Virus record (IMG/VR): IMGVR_UViG_3300018080_000533
Coordinates: 1 to 26,059 of that record
DNA from: a virus
Direction: 5' to 3' (one strand)
DNA length: 26,059 nucleotides
Position numbers and translations under genes: made by a program. Positions within the stretch are counted from its first letter, which is position 1. Every line of letters starts with the position of its first letter. Of this stretch, positions 7,862-14,569 are shown in pieces. A model generated the notes under the pieces. The model saw nothing but the letters and a program-made list of their open reading frames with translations, was not told where the DNA came from and did not search any database.

Positions 7862-9339
7862 GGGGTAGAGGATGTGCTCATAGTCTTTTTTTTTAAGCCC
7901 TCCAGAATGTCCTGATAGATTTTTACCCCGGCCTCTTCGGCCACGGCACTGAGTTGTTCTGGAGGAAAAAGCCTCCCACGATCCGCGCTCATGGATAAGA
8001 TTCCGGGCCCGGAGTACATGCCCACGCCCTGCGGCCCCCTCATCGGAGGCACCAGGATCTCTTCGTCTTCCTTTGGCTCCGGATAGTTGTATTGCTTGTA
8101 CGGATAACTGGCGGGCACTTTCACGCCCACCTTGCCGATCATGATCTCGTCGACCTTGGCCTGGGTGAGTTTGTCTCCTTCCGGTTTGACCTGGGTGGCG
8201 TAGGTCGGGTACCTGGCTTGGGCCCCCAAATTGAGCTCGGTGATCCAAACCACAAGGGACGAGTTCATGGTTTCGTCGAGATCGCCGGCGTCGGCTTCGA
8301 GGATGTCCTGGCGCACTTCTTCATGCACCGTACCCAGGGCTTGAGTCCCACGGCCTTCCTTCGACGAGGCCTCGTGCGACAGCGTCTGCCCGAGAAGCAT
8401 CTTTGAGATCTCGGCATTGACCCAGCTCAAAAATCTGTCGTATGAACCGCCGCCCGTAGAAGAGTCTTTCTGACTGACGGAAACGAAGTCGATATTGGTA
8501 GCGTCACTGATCACAGCGCCCGTGTCGGTGGCGAGCTCAAGCACGGCTTTCTTGAGCTCTTCGATTTCGTCCGGCTTGGCGCCGGCTTTGTATTTCCCGA
8601 GCCGGATGGGATGGCCGTAGACCTCGAGGAAGCGGACCCAGTCCTGGATGGAATAGGTCTTAAAGAGGTAATACCAGAGCACCGGAAAGAGCTCCCCGGA
8701 TCGCAGGACGCTTCCGTCTCGGGTCAATTTGTGAACGATCATCTTGCGAAGTGGAAATTCTTCGCCCGGATATGGATTGGCGTCGGTCACAAGACGGAGG
8801 TTTTCGTAATCATCGAAGATGAACTTCTGGTGAGGCCGGCCCAGGAGAGCATACGGATAGATGCGCCTTACGGGCAGGCCTTTGCTATCGGTCGTATCGA
8901 CCCAGGTCCACATGACCTCGGCCACGGCGAACCCCTTGAACGGCGCATTCAGCAGATCCCGAAGCGATGTCTTATAGAAGTCGATGTACGAGATCGCCTC
9001 TTTGACCGTATGTGCGATCTCCTGGTCGAGATCGTCTTCGGAGGCGGCCGCGATCTCCCAGGGCTTTCCGGTCACGGCGAGTTTCCGGGTTCGGATGCAC
9101 TGGGCGATGTGAGGATCGCGATCAGGAAGCTCTTCAAAGAGATCCAGGAGCTCCCGGTTGTTCCCCACCTTGGCGGCGCGGATGATCGTGGCCACTCGTT
9201 CCGGCGTCATACCGGTGATCGGATAATAGGTATAGCGGTCCTTGATCTCGGTACGAGCGACTTCGCGCAGCATGACCTTCGGCAAGCCCACGGCCTTGCG
9301 TGCTGCAGCCAATGCCTTTGTAAAGATATGCTCGGCCAT
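7858..9339 (-). CDS. Portal protein (DUF935, Mu gp29-like)
   Basis: The 493-aa product has DUF935 features: PERVATIIRAAKVGNNRELL and LFEELPDRDPHIAQCIRTRK near residues 45-90, PFKGFAVAEVMW, the KMIVHKLTRDGS block, WVRFLEVYGHPIRLGKY and MLLGQTLSHEASSKEGRG. It forms the dodecameric-type portal through which DNA is packaged. The start is the ATG at 9339, overlapping the terminase stop as TGATG with AAGG upstream; a GTG three codons earlier is less likely. The frame ends GLKKKTMSTSSTP, only eight codons past a slippery A AAA AAG. Typical family members extend a little further, with a helical tail resembling the residues encoded just after the slip in the other frame. Confidence 0.9.
   Translation of the reverse strand: MAEHIFTKALAAARKAVGLPKVMLREVARTEIKDRYTYYPITGMTPERVATIIRAAKVGNNRELLDLFEELPDRDPHIAQCIRTRKLAVTGKPWEIAAASEDDLDQEIAHTVKEAISYIDFYKTSLRDLLNAPFKGFAVAEVMWTWVDTTDSKGLPVRRIYPYALLGRPHQKFIFDDYENLRLVTDANPYPGEEFPLRKMIVHKLTRDGSVLRSGELFPVLWYYLFKTYSIQDWVRFLEVYGHPIRLGKYKAGAKPDEIEELKKAVLELATDTGAVISDATNIDFVSVSQKDSSTGGGSYDRFLSWVNAEISKMLLGQTLSHEASSKEGRGTQALGTVHEEVRQDILEADAGDLDETMNSSLVVWITELNLGAQARYPTYATQVKPEGDKLTQAKVDEIMIGKVGVKVPASYPYKQYNYPEPKEDEEILVPPMRGPQGVGMYSGPGILSMSADRGRLFPPEQLSAVAEEAGVKIYQDILEGLKKKTMSTSSTP
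7885..7891 (-). promoter_or_regulatory. Candidate -1 programmed frameshift site, portal to gpF
   Basis: In the portal reading frame, codons TTA AAA AAA AAG give the heptamer A AAA AAG, the slippery sequence known from E. coli dnaX. It lies inside a run of nine A (7886-7894). Six bases upstream is GGAGGG, a Shine-Dalgarno-like element of the kind that stimulates -1 slippage. The zero frame stops eight codons later, while the -1 frame continues straight into gpF. Homopolymer length error or natural indel is the alternative. The motif is seen; frameshifting is inferred. Confidence 0.55.
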
Positions 9340-10769
9340 CACATGCACCTTCTGAAATCAGCCGATCGCTGTTTCCCCAGGCTCTCGTAGTGTACTCTGC
9401 CGGCAGGCTGGCTTGCGGCCATCACCGAAAGCGCCTTGGCCCAGAAGTGATCGGCATGGCCGGTCTTCTCGGTTCGTTCCGCATCAAACCGGAAATGCCC
9501 TGTCGGCGTGGGATACTTCTTGATGCTGTGCAAGCTCTGCCGGATGGTCTGGTCCACCGGGATCCGACTGCCCAGGTCGTCGAGATTGTTTTTAAGGCTC
9601 GTAGCCAGGGCTTCCTTGTTCGCGTTGCTGAACGAGATGCCCTCGACCATGTGCTCTCCGAAGCTGTCTCGCGCCTGTTCGGCAAGCTGCATCCCGATCC
9701 CTGTCTCATCGATGCAACCTCGTCTCATTCCTGGGAGCTCCAGCAGTGCCCACAAAACCTTTTCCTGGATATAAAAAGGCGTCTTCCGTAGTTCGATCAC
9801 AGCCTGGCTTTCCATCACACCGTCCGTCATGGCATCGAGCCAGATCACAGAGAGATCCCGCCTCCTGCCGATATCCATGCCGAGATAAAGATCGCCGCTG
9901 AAACGGACGCCGCCGAAGATCTCGCCGAGAGATAGAGGCCGATCATACCTGGTTATCTTGAATTCCTTGTAAGCTTCCTTCGCCCTCTCAACCAGTGCTT
10001 CCGCCCAGGTAGGCCGGAAGCCTGCCCGATCGTCTTCGACGGTCCCGATAAGGTCATAGGTGAGAAATGCGCTGACTTCGTCGAGGAACTCAACGAGATA
10101 TTCCTGAGCCCAGGCTTCATCGTCGGCCAGAGCGCGCTCAAGATCTTCCGGAGTGCATGGCCGACCTTCTTCATCCTTGAGCTCAAGGCCTTGGGCCACG
10201 GCATCGTAGATCGTGAGATTGTGCTTCGAATATGCTGCGCCGCCGGTCCAGATGCCGTAGAATTCGTTCTGTTTGCCCTGGGGCGTGGAGACGATCCTGA
10301 TCTTGAAACCTCGGGTGACTGTCGGGAAGAGCGCCCTCCAGATCGCCCGGCTGTCCTTGTGAAAGGCGAACTCATCAAGGAGGACATTCGCCGAATGTCC
10401 TCGAGCAGTCGAAGGGTTTGCCGGAAGACCGATAATCCGGCTTCCACCATTGAACCGTATCTCGAGCTGCTTGTAGACCGTGCCGTCGTCTTCACTTTTG
10501 AATTCGCTTTCGATGAGGTCTGAAGCTGCCAGGTTGATGGCTCGCGCATGCATCCCTGCTGCTTCGATCAATTCCTTGGATTGGCGTTCGCCTGCACTCA
10601 GAAACACCCACTTTGTTACCTTCTCCACACAGTCGATGACCGCTTCCAGGGCGGTCGAAAAAGACTTTCCGGTTTGCCTCGCCCACTTGCCGATCTTGAA
10701 TCTGGATCTGTCATTGACCCATCGTTTCTGGTACTTATACAGTGGCACCGCCGGCTCAGAGGAGCCCAT
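9339..10769 (-). CDS. Terminase large subunit (Mu gp28-like)
   Basis: This 476-aa packaging motor carries an ATPase P-loop WARQTGKSFS (residues 29-38), Walker B ANVLLDEFAFH with D132/E133, and a coupling motif IVSTPQGK. The RNase H-fold nuclease follows, with candidate metal ligands D299 (LGMDIGRRRD), D354 (GCIDETGIG) and D440 (GHADHFWAKAL). It cuts and pumps DNA into proheads; in Mu-like phages it works on integrated copies by the headful mechanism. The ATG at 10769 overlaps the small terminase gene by 14 bases and has GAGG three bases upstream. All expected catalytic elements are present. Confidence 0.93.
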   Translation of the reverse strand: MGSSEPAVPLYKYQKRWVNDRSRFKIGKWARQTGKSFSTALEAVIDCVEKVTKWVFLSAGERQSKELIEAAGMHARAINLAASDLIESEFKSEDDGTVYKQLEIRFNGGSRIIGLPANPSTARGHSANVLLDEFAFHKDSRAIWRALFPTVTRGFKIRIVSTPQGKQNEFYGIWTGGAAYSKHNLTIYDAVAQGLELKDEEGRPCTPEDLERALADDEAWAQEYLVEFLDEVSAFLTYDLIGTVEDDRAGFRPTWAEALVERAKEAYKEFKITRYDRPLSLGEIFGGVRFSGDLYLGMDIGRRRDLSVIWLDAMTDGVMESQAVIELRKTPFYIQEKVLWALLELPGMRRGCIDETGIGMQLAEQARDSFGEHMVEGISFSNANKEALATSLKNNLDDLGSRIPVDQTIRQSLHSIKKYPTPTGHFRFDAERTEKTGHADHFWAKALSVMAASQPAGRVHYESLGKQRSADFRRCM

Positions 10770-11493
10770 AGACCTCTTCCTTGATGATCTTCAATGTCTC
10801 GGGATCGAGCTTCTTGCTTGCAGCCTTCTCGATATTGTCTGCGGCCTTTGCTGCCCGGTCTGCGATCTCGCCCCTTGCCGCTTCGGCTTTTTCCTTGAGC
10901 GCGCGGAAGACGTCTTCCCTACATTCGGACAAGGGACCCTTGATCCCTGGTATGCAATCGATGAGCTCGAGCGCAGCCAGGCCCCCTTCGATAAACCAGT
11001 CCCGCCGGCCGTTCTCGGACCCATCGCCACCGGTCATCTGCATGTCATGCTCGATCTTCCTGGCCTGGAGCCTCTGGCCTTCGCGCAGGCGCTGCTCCCG
11101 GAGAAGAACATCCAGATCGAGGTCGGAGAGGTTTGCGCCGTTGGCCACAATCGTTGATCGAATCAGATGGTCGACGATCTCGGCCGCGTCACTGTCATCC
11201 GGAGCCTCCTTGATCACGGTCTTGATCGTCTGCTCGAGCTCCCGGGCGTACTGGTGGAATTCTTTTTCTTCATTGAGCCGTGTGAGCACGATCGAATGGT
11301 AATACCTGGACAGCGACGAGAGGGTCACTTCCTCACCGGTCTCTGCTTTGAGCGCTTCGACGATCTCGTGATACCTGGGCTTCCTGCCGATATCGACCGA
11401 GAGCATCCGGACAACGAGATCCCGGCCCTTTTTCGATAGCTTGTCGACGGCAAAATGCCGTCTGGCAGGCCCTTTTTTCTGCTTTGGGCTCAT
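10756..11493 (-). CDS. Terminase small subunit (DUF3486, Mu gp27-like)
   Basis: This 245-aa protein starts MSPKQKKGPARRHFAVDKLS and has an N-terminal helix-turn-helix-like region (about 15-65, with YHEIVEALKAETGEEVTLSS and LSRYYHSIV). A long helical, charged part follows (AAEIVDHLIRSTIVANGANL, LREQRLREGQRLQARKIE). DUF3486 proteins lie directly before the large terminase in Mu-like phages and recognise the packaging start. The C-terminal 40 residues are Ala/Lys/Glu-rich and helical (AKAADNIEKAASKKLDPETL). The start overlaps the stop of the upstream winged-helix gene (ATGA). Length is somewhat greater than usual for the family, mainly through the C-terminal extension. Confidence 0.85.
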   Translation of the reverse strand: MSPKQKKGPARRHFAVDKLSKKGRDLVVRMLSVDIGRKPRYHEIVEALKAETGEEVTLSSLSRYYHSIVLTRLNEEKEFHQYARELEQTIKTVIKEAPDDSDAAEIVDHLIRSTIVANGANLSDLDLDVLLREQRLREGQRLQARKIEHDMQMTGGDGSENGRRDWFIEGGLAALELIDCIPGIKGPLSECREDVFRALKEKAEAARGEIADRAAKAADNIEKAASKKLDPETLKIIKEEVYGLL

Positions 11494-11783
11494 AAGGCGA
11501 TCGCCTCGTCATCGATGTGATGATCGTAAAGATCGATCCCCTTCGGGGTGATCCTGAAACTGTACAAGTCCTCTCTGCCGGCACGCTTGACGACGCGGAA
11601 CTCCACGTATTCCTTGTCCCGGAGATAGGTGAGCACCGAGTTGAACTGCTGCTCGGTAAGAGAGATGTTCAAGGTGTCGAGCTCTCGCACCAGGCGCTTT
11701 CGGGGGACGAACCAGGGGTGCTCGAAGTAGAGGAGCTCGATCACCTGGCCTCGTACAAATTCATGATCAAACTTGTCCGGCAT
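11490..11783 (-). CDS. Small winged-helix protein upstream of terminase (Mu gp26 position)
   Basis: The 97-aa product has a winged-helix layout: FVRGQVIELLYFEHPWFVPR, a recognition-helix-like LTEQQFNSVLTYLRDKEYVE and a wing with RAGREDLYSFRITPKGIDLY. Small proteins of this type (annotated in some phages as the VpaChn25_0724 family) commonly precede the small terminase in Mu-like genomes. It may bind DNA or assist packaging, but no function is established. It overlaps the gp27-like gene by four bases (ATGA), indicating coupling. The ATG at 11783 is preceded by AGGAGGAGC. Confidence 0.65.
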   Translation of the reverse strand: MPDKFDHEFVRGQVIELLYFEHPWFVPRKRLVRELDTLNISLTEQQFNSVLTYLRDKEYVEFRVVKRAGREDLYSFRITPKGIDLYDHHIDDEAIAL

Positions 11784-11802
11784 TCGCTTGGCTCCTCCTG
11801 CG

Positions 11803-12144
11803 TCATTTCTTCGTAAGCAAGCCTGCGATACCTTCCATCTGTTTCTGGAGAACTCGCAGGCAGATCAGTATTTCCCGGTGCTCGTTCTGGTCCGATTCCT
11901 CTCTGGCCTTCATGATGTTGACCATCTCGTTGATCGCCGTGGCCTGGCGGACCTGGGCGTTGACGTGTTCCTTGAAATCCTCCCTGAACACTTTCACCAG
12001 CTCGCCGGCTGCCGAGAAGGTCCTGTCAATCAGCCGCCGGAACAGGAGCCAGAGGCCGATAAGTATGAGAAGCCCCGGCCCCCACATGGCCGCAAAGTGT
12101 GCGGCGTCGAATTGCGACGGTCCGAGCGGATCCACTATGGACAT
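11803..12144 (-). CDS. One-TM coiled-coil protein (DUF2730 / Mu gp25-like)
   Basis: This 113-aa protein has one hydrophobic segment (about residues 19-37, MWGPGLLILIGLWLLF) followed by Arg-rich RRLIDR and a long amphipathic helix to the C-terminus. The layout matches DUF2730 proteins found just before the terminase genes of Mu-like phages. A lysis-related role (holin accessory or spanin) is possible but unsupported by a specific motif. The start overlaps the upstream lipoprotein gene by ten bases. Expected topology is N-out with a cytoplasmic coiled coil, judged from the Arg residues after the segment. Confidence 0.6.
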   Translation of the reverse strand: MSIVDPLGPSQFDAAHFAAMWGPGLLILIGLWLLFRRLIDRTFSAAGELVKVFREDFKEHVNAQVRQATAINEMVNIMKAREESDQNEHREILICLRVLQKQMEGIAGLLTKK

Positions 12145-12470
12145 CCTTCGTCGATCTGACCGTCACCGTTGTTGTCGATTTCGTCGTCACATATCTCGAC
12201 GATCGAGGAATCAGGCTCCTTGTCCACGGACGCCGAAGTCTCAACTCCTGCGGCGTTCCCCTCGATATTGGCGTCGGGATCGGTTACGTCGAATCCTTGG
12301 TTCTCGTTCTGTCGATTGAGGTCCTGATCCGAGTTCGTGTAGCCGGTATTGATGTTGATGTTGGTCTGTCCGCCGAAGGCCGCGCATCCGACCATGTAGG
12401 CGATCGGAACAACGACTGCTGCGATGCCGGCAAGCATCCCGAACACAATCACGACCGATGGTGATTTCAT
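12135..12470 (-). CDS. Putative lipoprotein with MopE/Ca-loop-like C-terminus
   Basis: The 111-aa product starts MKSPSVVIVFGMLAGIAAVV and has a signal-like hydrophobic stretch ending YMVGC, a somewhat atypical lipobox with Cys29. The mature part is Asn/Asp-rich and low-complexity. The last 20 residues, ICDDEIDNNGDGQIDEGC, combine flanking Cys94 and Cys110 with a DxNxDGxxDE loop, like the repeat of MopE-type proteins and EF-hand-like calcium loops of secreted proteins. In this position Mu-like phages often carry lysis-accessory (Rz1-like) lipoproteins, but such a metal-binding tail is unusual. It has AGGAGG eight bases before the ATG and is the first gene after the candidate promoter at 12.6 kb. 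Confidence 0.6.
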   Translation of the reverse strand: MKSPSVVIVFGMLAGIAAVVVPIAYMVGCAAFGGQTNININTGYTNSDQDLNRQNENQGFDVTDPDANIEGNAAGVETSASVDKEPDSSIVEICDDEIDNNGDGQIDEGCP

Positions 12471-12525
12471 TGCTCAGTCCTCCTATTGCATCGGTGGGCT
12501 CCTTTTTGCGCCGACCTGTTGCGGC

Positions 12526-12549
12526 GGCCGCCCCCCATCCAAGGCGGCC
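12526..12549. other. GC-rich stem-loop in the leader of the late operon
   Basis: A perfect 7-bp stem GGCCGCC/GGCGGCC with a 10-base loop lies between the candidate promoter (12585-12613) and the lipoprotein start (12470). There is no U-tract on the minus strand, so it is more likely a leader structure than a terminator. The 190-bp gap otherwise holds the promoter and a tandem repeat. Confidence 0.4.
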
Positions 12550-12584
12550 ACCACAGGCCGGCAATTGAGGAGTCAGTCCCCTTT

Positions 12585-12613
12585 ATTATCGCTTCGTTGG
12601 ATGGGAGTTCCAA
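12585..12613 (-). promoter_or_regulatory. Candidate sigma70-like promoter for lipoprotein/late genes
   Basis: On the minus strand TTGGAA (4/6 match to -35) is separated by 17 bases from GATAAT (5/6 match to -10). It lies in the only sizeable gap of the leftward gene run (12470-12660) and would give a leader of about 105 bases. No known Mor/C activator site was recognised. Matches of this quality occur by chance, so the call is tentative. Confidence 0.4.
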
Positions 12614-12631
12614 ATGGATCTTGTCGCTATG

Positions 12632-12658
12632 GGCGGAATAGGCGGAATAGGCGGAATA
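12632..12658. repeat. Three perfect tandem copies of a 9-bp unit
   Basis: GGCGGAATA is repeated three times head to tail immediately after the stop codon (TGA, 12662-12660) of the helix-turn-helix gene and about 20 bases upstream of the candidate -35. The spacing of nine bases is just under one helical turn. It could bind an activator or be a slipped-strand expansion. The open frame that crosses it on the minus strand has no start codon with a ribosome site. Confidence 0.6.
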
Positions 12659-12659
12659 G

Positions 12660-12893
12660 TCACACTTTATTTTCAATTTCGGCGTGATTTCCGTTCTGGA
12701 GAGCCTGAATAATCTTTGAAATGGAGGATCCAAAGATGCGGATACCCTTCCTGCTCCCAAGCCGAATGCCATCAAGATCTCCTCGATCAAACAGCCTGTA
12801 GACCTGCCTCTGGCTGCAATCCAGAATCTCCGCCACTTCATCCGGTCTGTAGAAAGTCTTATCGAGCCGGAGCTCCCCGTTCTCTGTTGCCAC
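12660..12893 (-). CDS. Excisionase-like helix-turn-helix protein
   Basis: This 77-aa protein contains FYRPDEVAEILDCSQRQVYR followed by LFDRGDLDGIRLGSRKGIRI, the MerR/excisionase-type (HTH_17) fold in which a helix-turn-helix is followed by a basic wing. The start is a GTG at 12893 with GAGGAGG eight bases upstream. The C-terminus is short and Asn-rich. It overlaps the GemA-like gene by 35 bases. As the last gene before the late promoter region it is a candidate for the middle-to-late activator, in place of Mu Mor/C, but that is inferred from position alone. Confidence 0.72.
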   Translation of the reverse strand: MATENGELRLDKTFYRPDEVAEILDCSQRQVYRLFDRGDLDGIRLGSRKGIRIFGSSISKIIQALQNGNHAEIENKV

Positions 12894-13329
12894 TTGACTG
12901 TCCTCCTCGGTTGACTCCCCATTTCGTTTGCTGCATCGCCTTGAGCGCCTCGATCACGTTGGATGCCGTGGCAGTGGTGAGCATCCGCAGATCGGTCGTG
13001 CGGAACCGGTTGAACAAAAATCGCCGAAGCGTTGTAGCCGGCCGCGTGGAATCGGATACCGTAACCCACATGGCCTCGATCTTCCTGAGCTGCGCAGGTG
13101 TTGCCATGCCGGGCCGGCCGGACAGGTTCTGAAATCTTTTTCTCTTTGGTCTGGGAGAGAATCCAAGCTCCTTGAATCTTGATAGCACCCGGTTGTATCC
13201 GGCCCGGTCGAGATCCACCGAGCTTCGCACTCCTGCATAGGCCTCGAGGATACCCCGGTAGACCTCGTCATCGAGCGCCAGGTCCTTCTTGGCGATGTGG
13301 AGGATCGCCTTCTCACGCCGTCCGATCAC
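12859..13329 (-). CDS. GemA-like regulatory protein (DUF1018, Mu gp16)
   Basis: The 156-aa product has the GemA pattern: an N-terminal IAKKDLALDDEVYRGILEAY, then AGYNRVLSRFKELGF, a basic patch PRPKRKRF, and GMATPAQLRKIEAMWVTVSD with LRRFLFNRFRTTDLRMLTTA. In Mu, GemA modulates host gene expression and DNA supercoiling. The start is GTG at 13329, overlapping the upstream stop as GTGA with AAAGGA about seven bases upstream. The C-terminal 25 residues are Gly/Arg-rich and poorly conserved. Identification is from sequence pattern and from its place late in the early gene block. Confidence 0.85.
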   Translation of the reverse strand: MIGRREKAILHIAKKDLALDDEVYRGILEAYAGVRSSVDLDRAGYNRVLSRFKELGFSPRPKRKRFQNLSGRPGMATPAQLRKIEAMWVTVSDSTRPATTLRRFLFNRFRTTDLRMLTTATASNVIEALKAMQQTKWGVNRGGQSSGNRERGAPAR

Positions 13330-13838
13330 TTCATTTCCTTTCCTTCGAGGATCTCCTTTACAAGGCCGCCTACGGCCGAATTATTGGAAGCGTGGCCGCC
13401 GGCATCCCGCGCACCGGACCTAATCCTCTCCTCCTTCACCCTATGCGTCCGGTCCGCTTCCACCAGCCTCGATTGCTCCTCAGATTCGGCCACGCCTTTC
13501 ATCACGGCTTTGAGATAGTTGTGGTTCCTCAAGCCCCTGGGAGATCGATTGCAGACCTCGCGGAGGCTTGCGCAGATGCCTTCTGTGGATATGCGATAGG
13601 TCTCGCGTCTCACGGTGAACGCCTTCTTCTGTAAAAGCGACTCCACCTCTTCGATGAGCCGGCGCATCTTCTTGGGCCTCGAGGGTCTCACGCCCTCGAA
13701 GAGCTCCAGGTACTCTGCGACGATGCCGTAATTGCGGCCAAGCCTCGAGGCGCACTCGAGCATGGCCCGAAGGTCGTTATCCAGGCAGGCGTGCTCGAAA
13801 TCATAGGCCCCGCCACAATGCGGGCAGCGTGCCTTCAT
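13326..13838 (-). CDS. Zinc-ribbon protein of unknown function
   Basis: This 170-aa protein opens MKARCPHCGGAYDFEHACLD, a single CxxC knuckle with a further Cys at residue 18 that could complete a zinc site. The middle is helical and charged (YLELFEGVRPSRPKKMRRLI, TYRISTEGICASLREVCN). The tail contains AESEEQSRLVEADR and ends LVKEILEGKEMK. It is flanked by GemA and a winged-helix gene with four-base overlaps on both sides, so it is firmly part of the early operon. The family is not recognised; nucleic-acid binding is a reasonable guess. Confidence 0.6.
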   Translation of the reverse strand: MKARCPHCGGAYDFEHACLDNDLRAMLECASRLGRNYGIVAEYLELFEGVRPSRPKKMRRLIEEVESLLQKKAFTVRRETYRISTEGICASLREVCNRSPRGLRNHNYLKAVMKGVAESEEQSRLVEADRTHRVKEERIRSGARDAGGHASNNSAVGGLVKEILEGKEMK

Positions 13839-14197
13839 CCCCCAATCCTTTTCTTCAAATCCAGGTCGAGCTGCCCCAGGAAGTTCTCCAGAGGCTCCCC
13901 GGTCATCTCATGGGCTCGCACAAGGATCGAGATGCCGTGCTTCCGGAGCTTCGAAGCGCATGCGACAATATCCTCCGGCGCCTCCGGCATGTAATAGCCT
14001 CCGCAATCCTTGTCGTAGCTCGACACGATCGGCACCTTGAAAATTGTGACCAGGCGGCGCACGATCCTGCGCACCGTGCGGTCAGGTCTGCCGAGTATAT
14101 TTGCGAGCTCCCAGTAGGGGATCGCCGCATCCTTGCCTACGTGGCTTCTCAGGATGCGCGCGGCCTCGTGCTCCAGCTCCGTCATCTTTATTTCCAT
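13835..14197 (-). CDS. Winged-helix DNA-binding-like protein
   Basis: This 120-aa product begins MEIKMTELEHEAARILRSHV and contains IPYWELANILGRPDRTVRRI, a helix-turn-helix, followed by VRRLVTIFKVPIVSSYDKDC and GGYYMPEAPEDIV, which resembles a wing with an aromatic tip. Similar small proteins occur in early operons of Mu-like phages. GGAG lies seven bases before the ATG at 14197, supporting this start over the internal ATG at 14185. The gene ends as ATGA with the zinc-ribbon gene. A regulatory role is inferred. Confidence 0.6.
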   Translation of the reverse strand: MEIKMTELEHEAARILRSHVGKDAAIPYWELANILGRPDRTVRRIVRRLVTIFKVPIVSSYDKDCGGYYMPEAPEDIVACASKLRKHGISILVRAHEMTGEPLENFLGQLDLDLKKRIGG

Positions 14198-14201
14198 CGG
14201 A

Positions 14202-14378
14202 TCACTCCATCAGAATGTTCGCTGCGATCGCGGCGAGCACACCGAGCCCGAACGCAGCGGCTGTAAGAAGCCAGACTCTCAAGCCGATTCTGAATGTAAG
14301 CTCCCGTGCGATCTCCTGGACCTCAGCGCGATTCCATCGCCGCCGGCGATCAATGTCCCTTCGTATCTTGGTGGCCAT
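14202..14378 (-). CDS. Small one-TM membrane protein, unknown
   Basis: This 58-aa product starts MATKIRRDIDRRRRWNRAEV, is very basic for 20 residues, then runs through an amphipathic stretch into a hydrophobic segment (about 37-56, VWLLTAAAFGLGVLAAIAAN) ending ILME. A GGAAG precedes the ATG at 14378. The frame is open further upstream, but that part overlaps the next gene. The Arg-rich N-terminus suggests a cytoplasmic N-end. No family is recognised; small holin-like or inner-membrane accessory roles are possible. Confidence 0.5.
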   Translation of the reverse strand: MATKIRRDIDRRRRWNRAEVQEIARELTFRIGLRVWLLTAAAFGLGVLAAIAANILME

Positions 14379-14380
14379 CG

Positions 14381-14569
14381 CTATCTTCCGTTCGATCCCT
14401 GGGGTTTTCCTGATTCCCTCGAGGGCAATGCACTCCCCAGGAGCGGTCCCGGAAGGCACGATCTTGCGGGCTCTCCGGCCTTGGCGAACTTCGGATCCAT
14501 CCGGATGTCGGTGGATCTCACGCCCCGAAACATCCGGCTCAAGCCGATGGCGACGATTCTCTTATTCAT
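14381..14569 (-). CDS. Small hypothetical protein
   Basis: The 62-aa frame begins MNKRIVAIGLSRMFRGVRST, is basic and ends Pro/Gly/Ser-rich. Support comes from GGAGGGGG just before the ATG at 14569, an eight-base overlap with the upstream zinc-ribbon gene, and its stop two bases before the next ATG. The C-terminal half (GPLLGSALPSRESGKPQGSN) is low-complexity and could be noise. No family is recognised. Confidence 0.45.
   Translation of the reverse strand: MNKRIVAIGLSRMFRGVRSTDIRMDPKFAKAGEPARSCLPGPLLGSALPSRESGKPQGSNGR

Noticed and set aside
7861-8248. Upstream extension of the gpF frame to an ATG at 8248
   Set aside because: The added residues are Arg/Gly/Gln-rich shadow of the portal gene; only the stretch after the A-run looks like protein.
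12140-12470. Rz/Rz1 spanin pair for the 11803 and 12135 genes
   Set aside because: They overlap only slightly rather than being nested, the lipoprotein is not proline-rich, and no spanin motif was seen.
12632-12658. Possible CRISPR-like or VNTR array
   Set aside because: Nine-base units without spacers; far too short for CRISPR repeats.
12467-13069. Minus-strand frame of 200 codons with a YSAYSAYSA stretch
   Set aside because: It overlaps the GemA and helix-turn-helix genes in another frame, and the repeat peptide only reflects the 9-bp tandem repeat; no start with a ribosome site.
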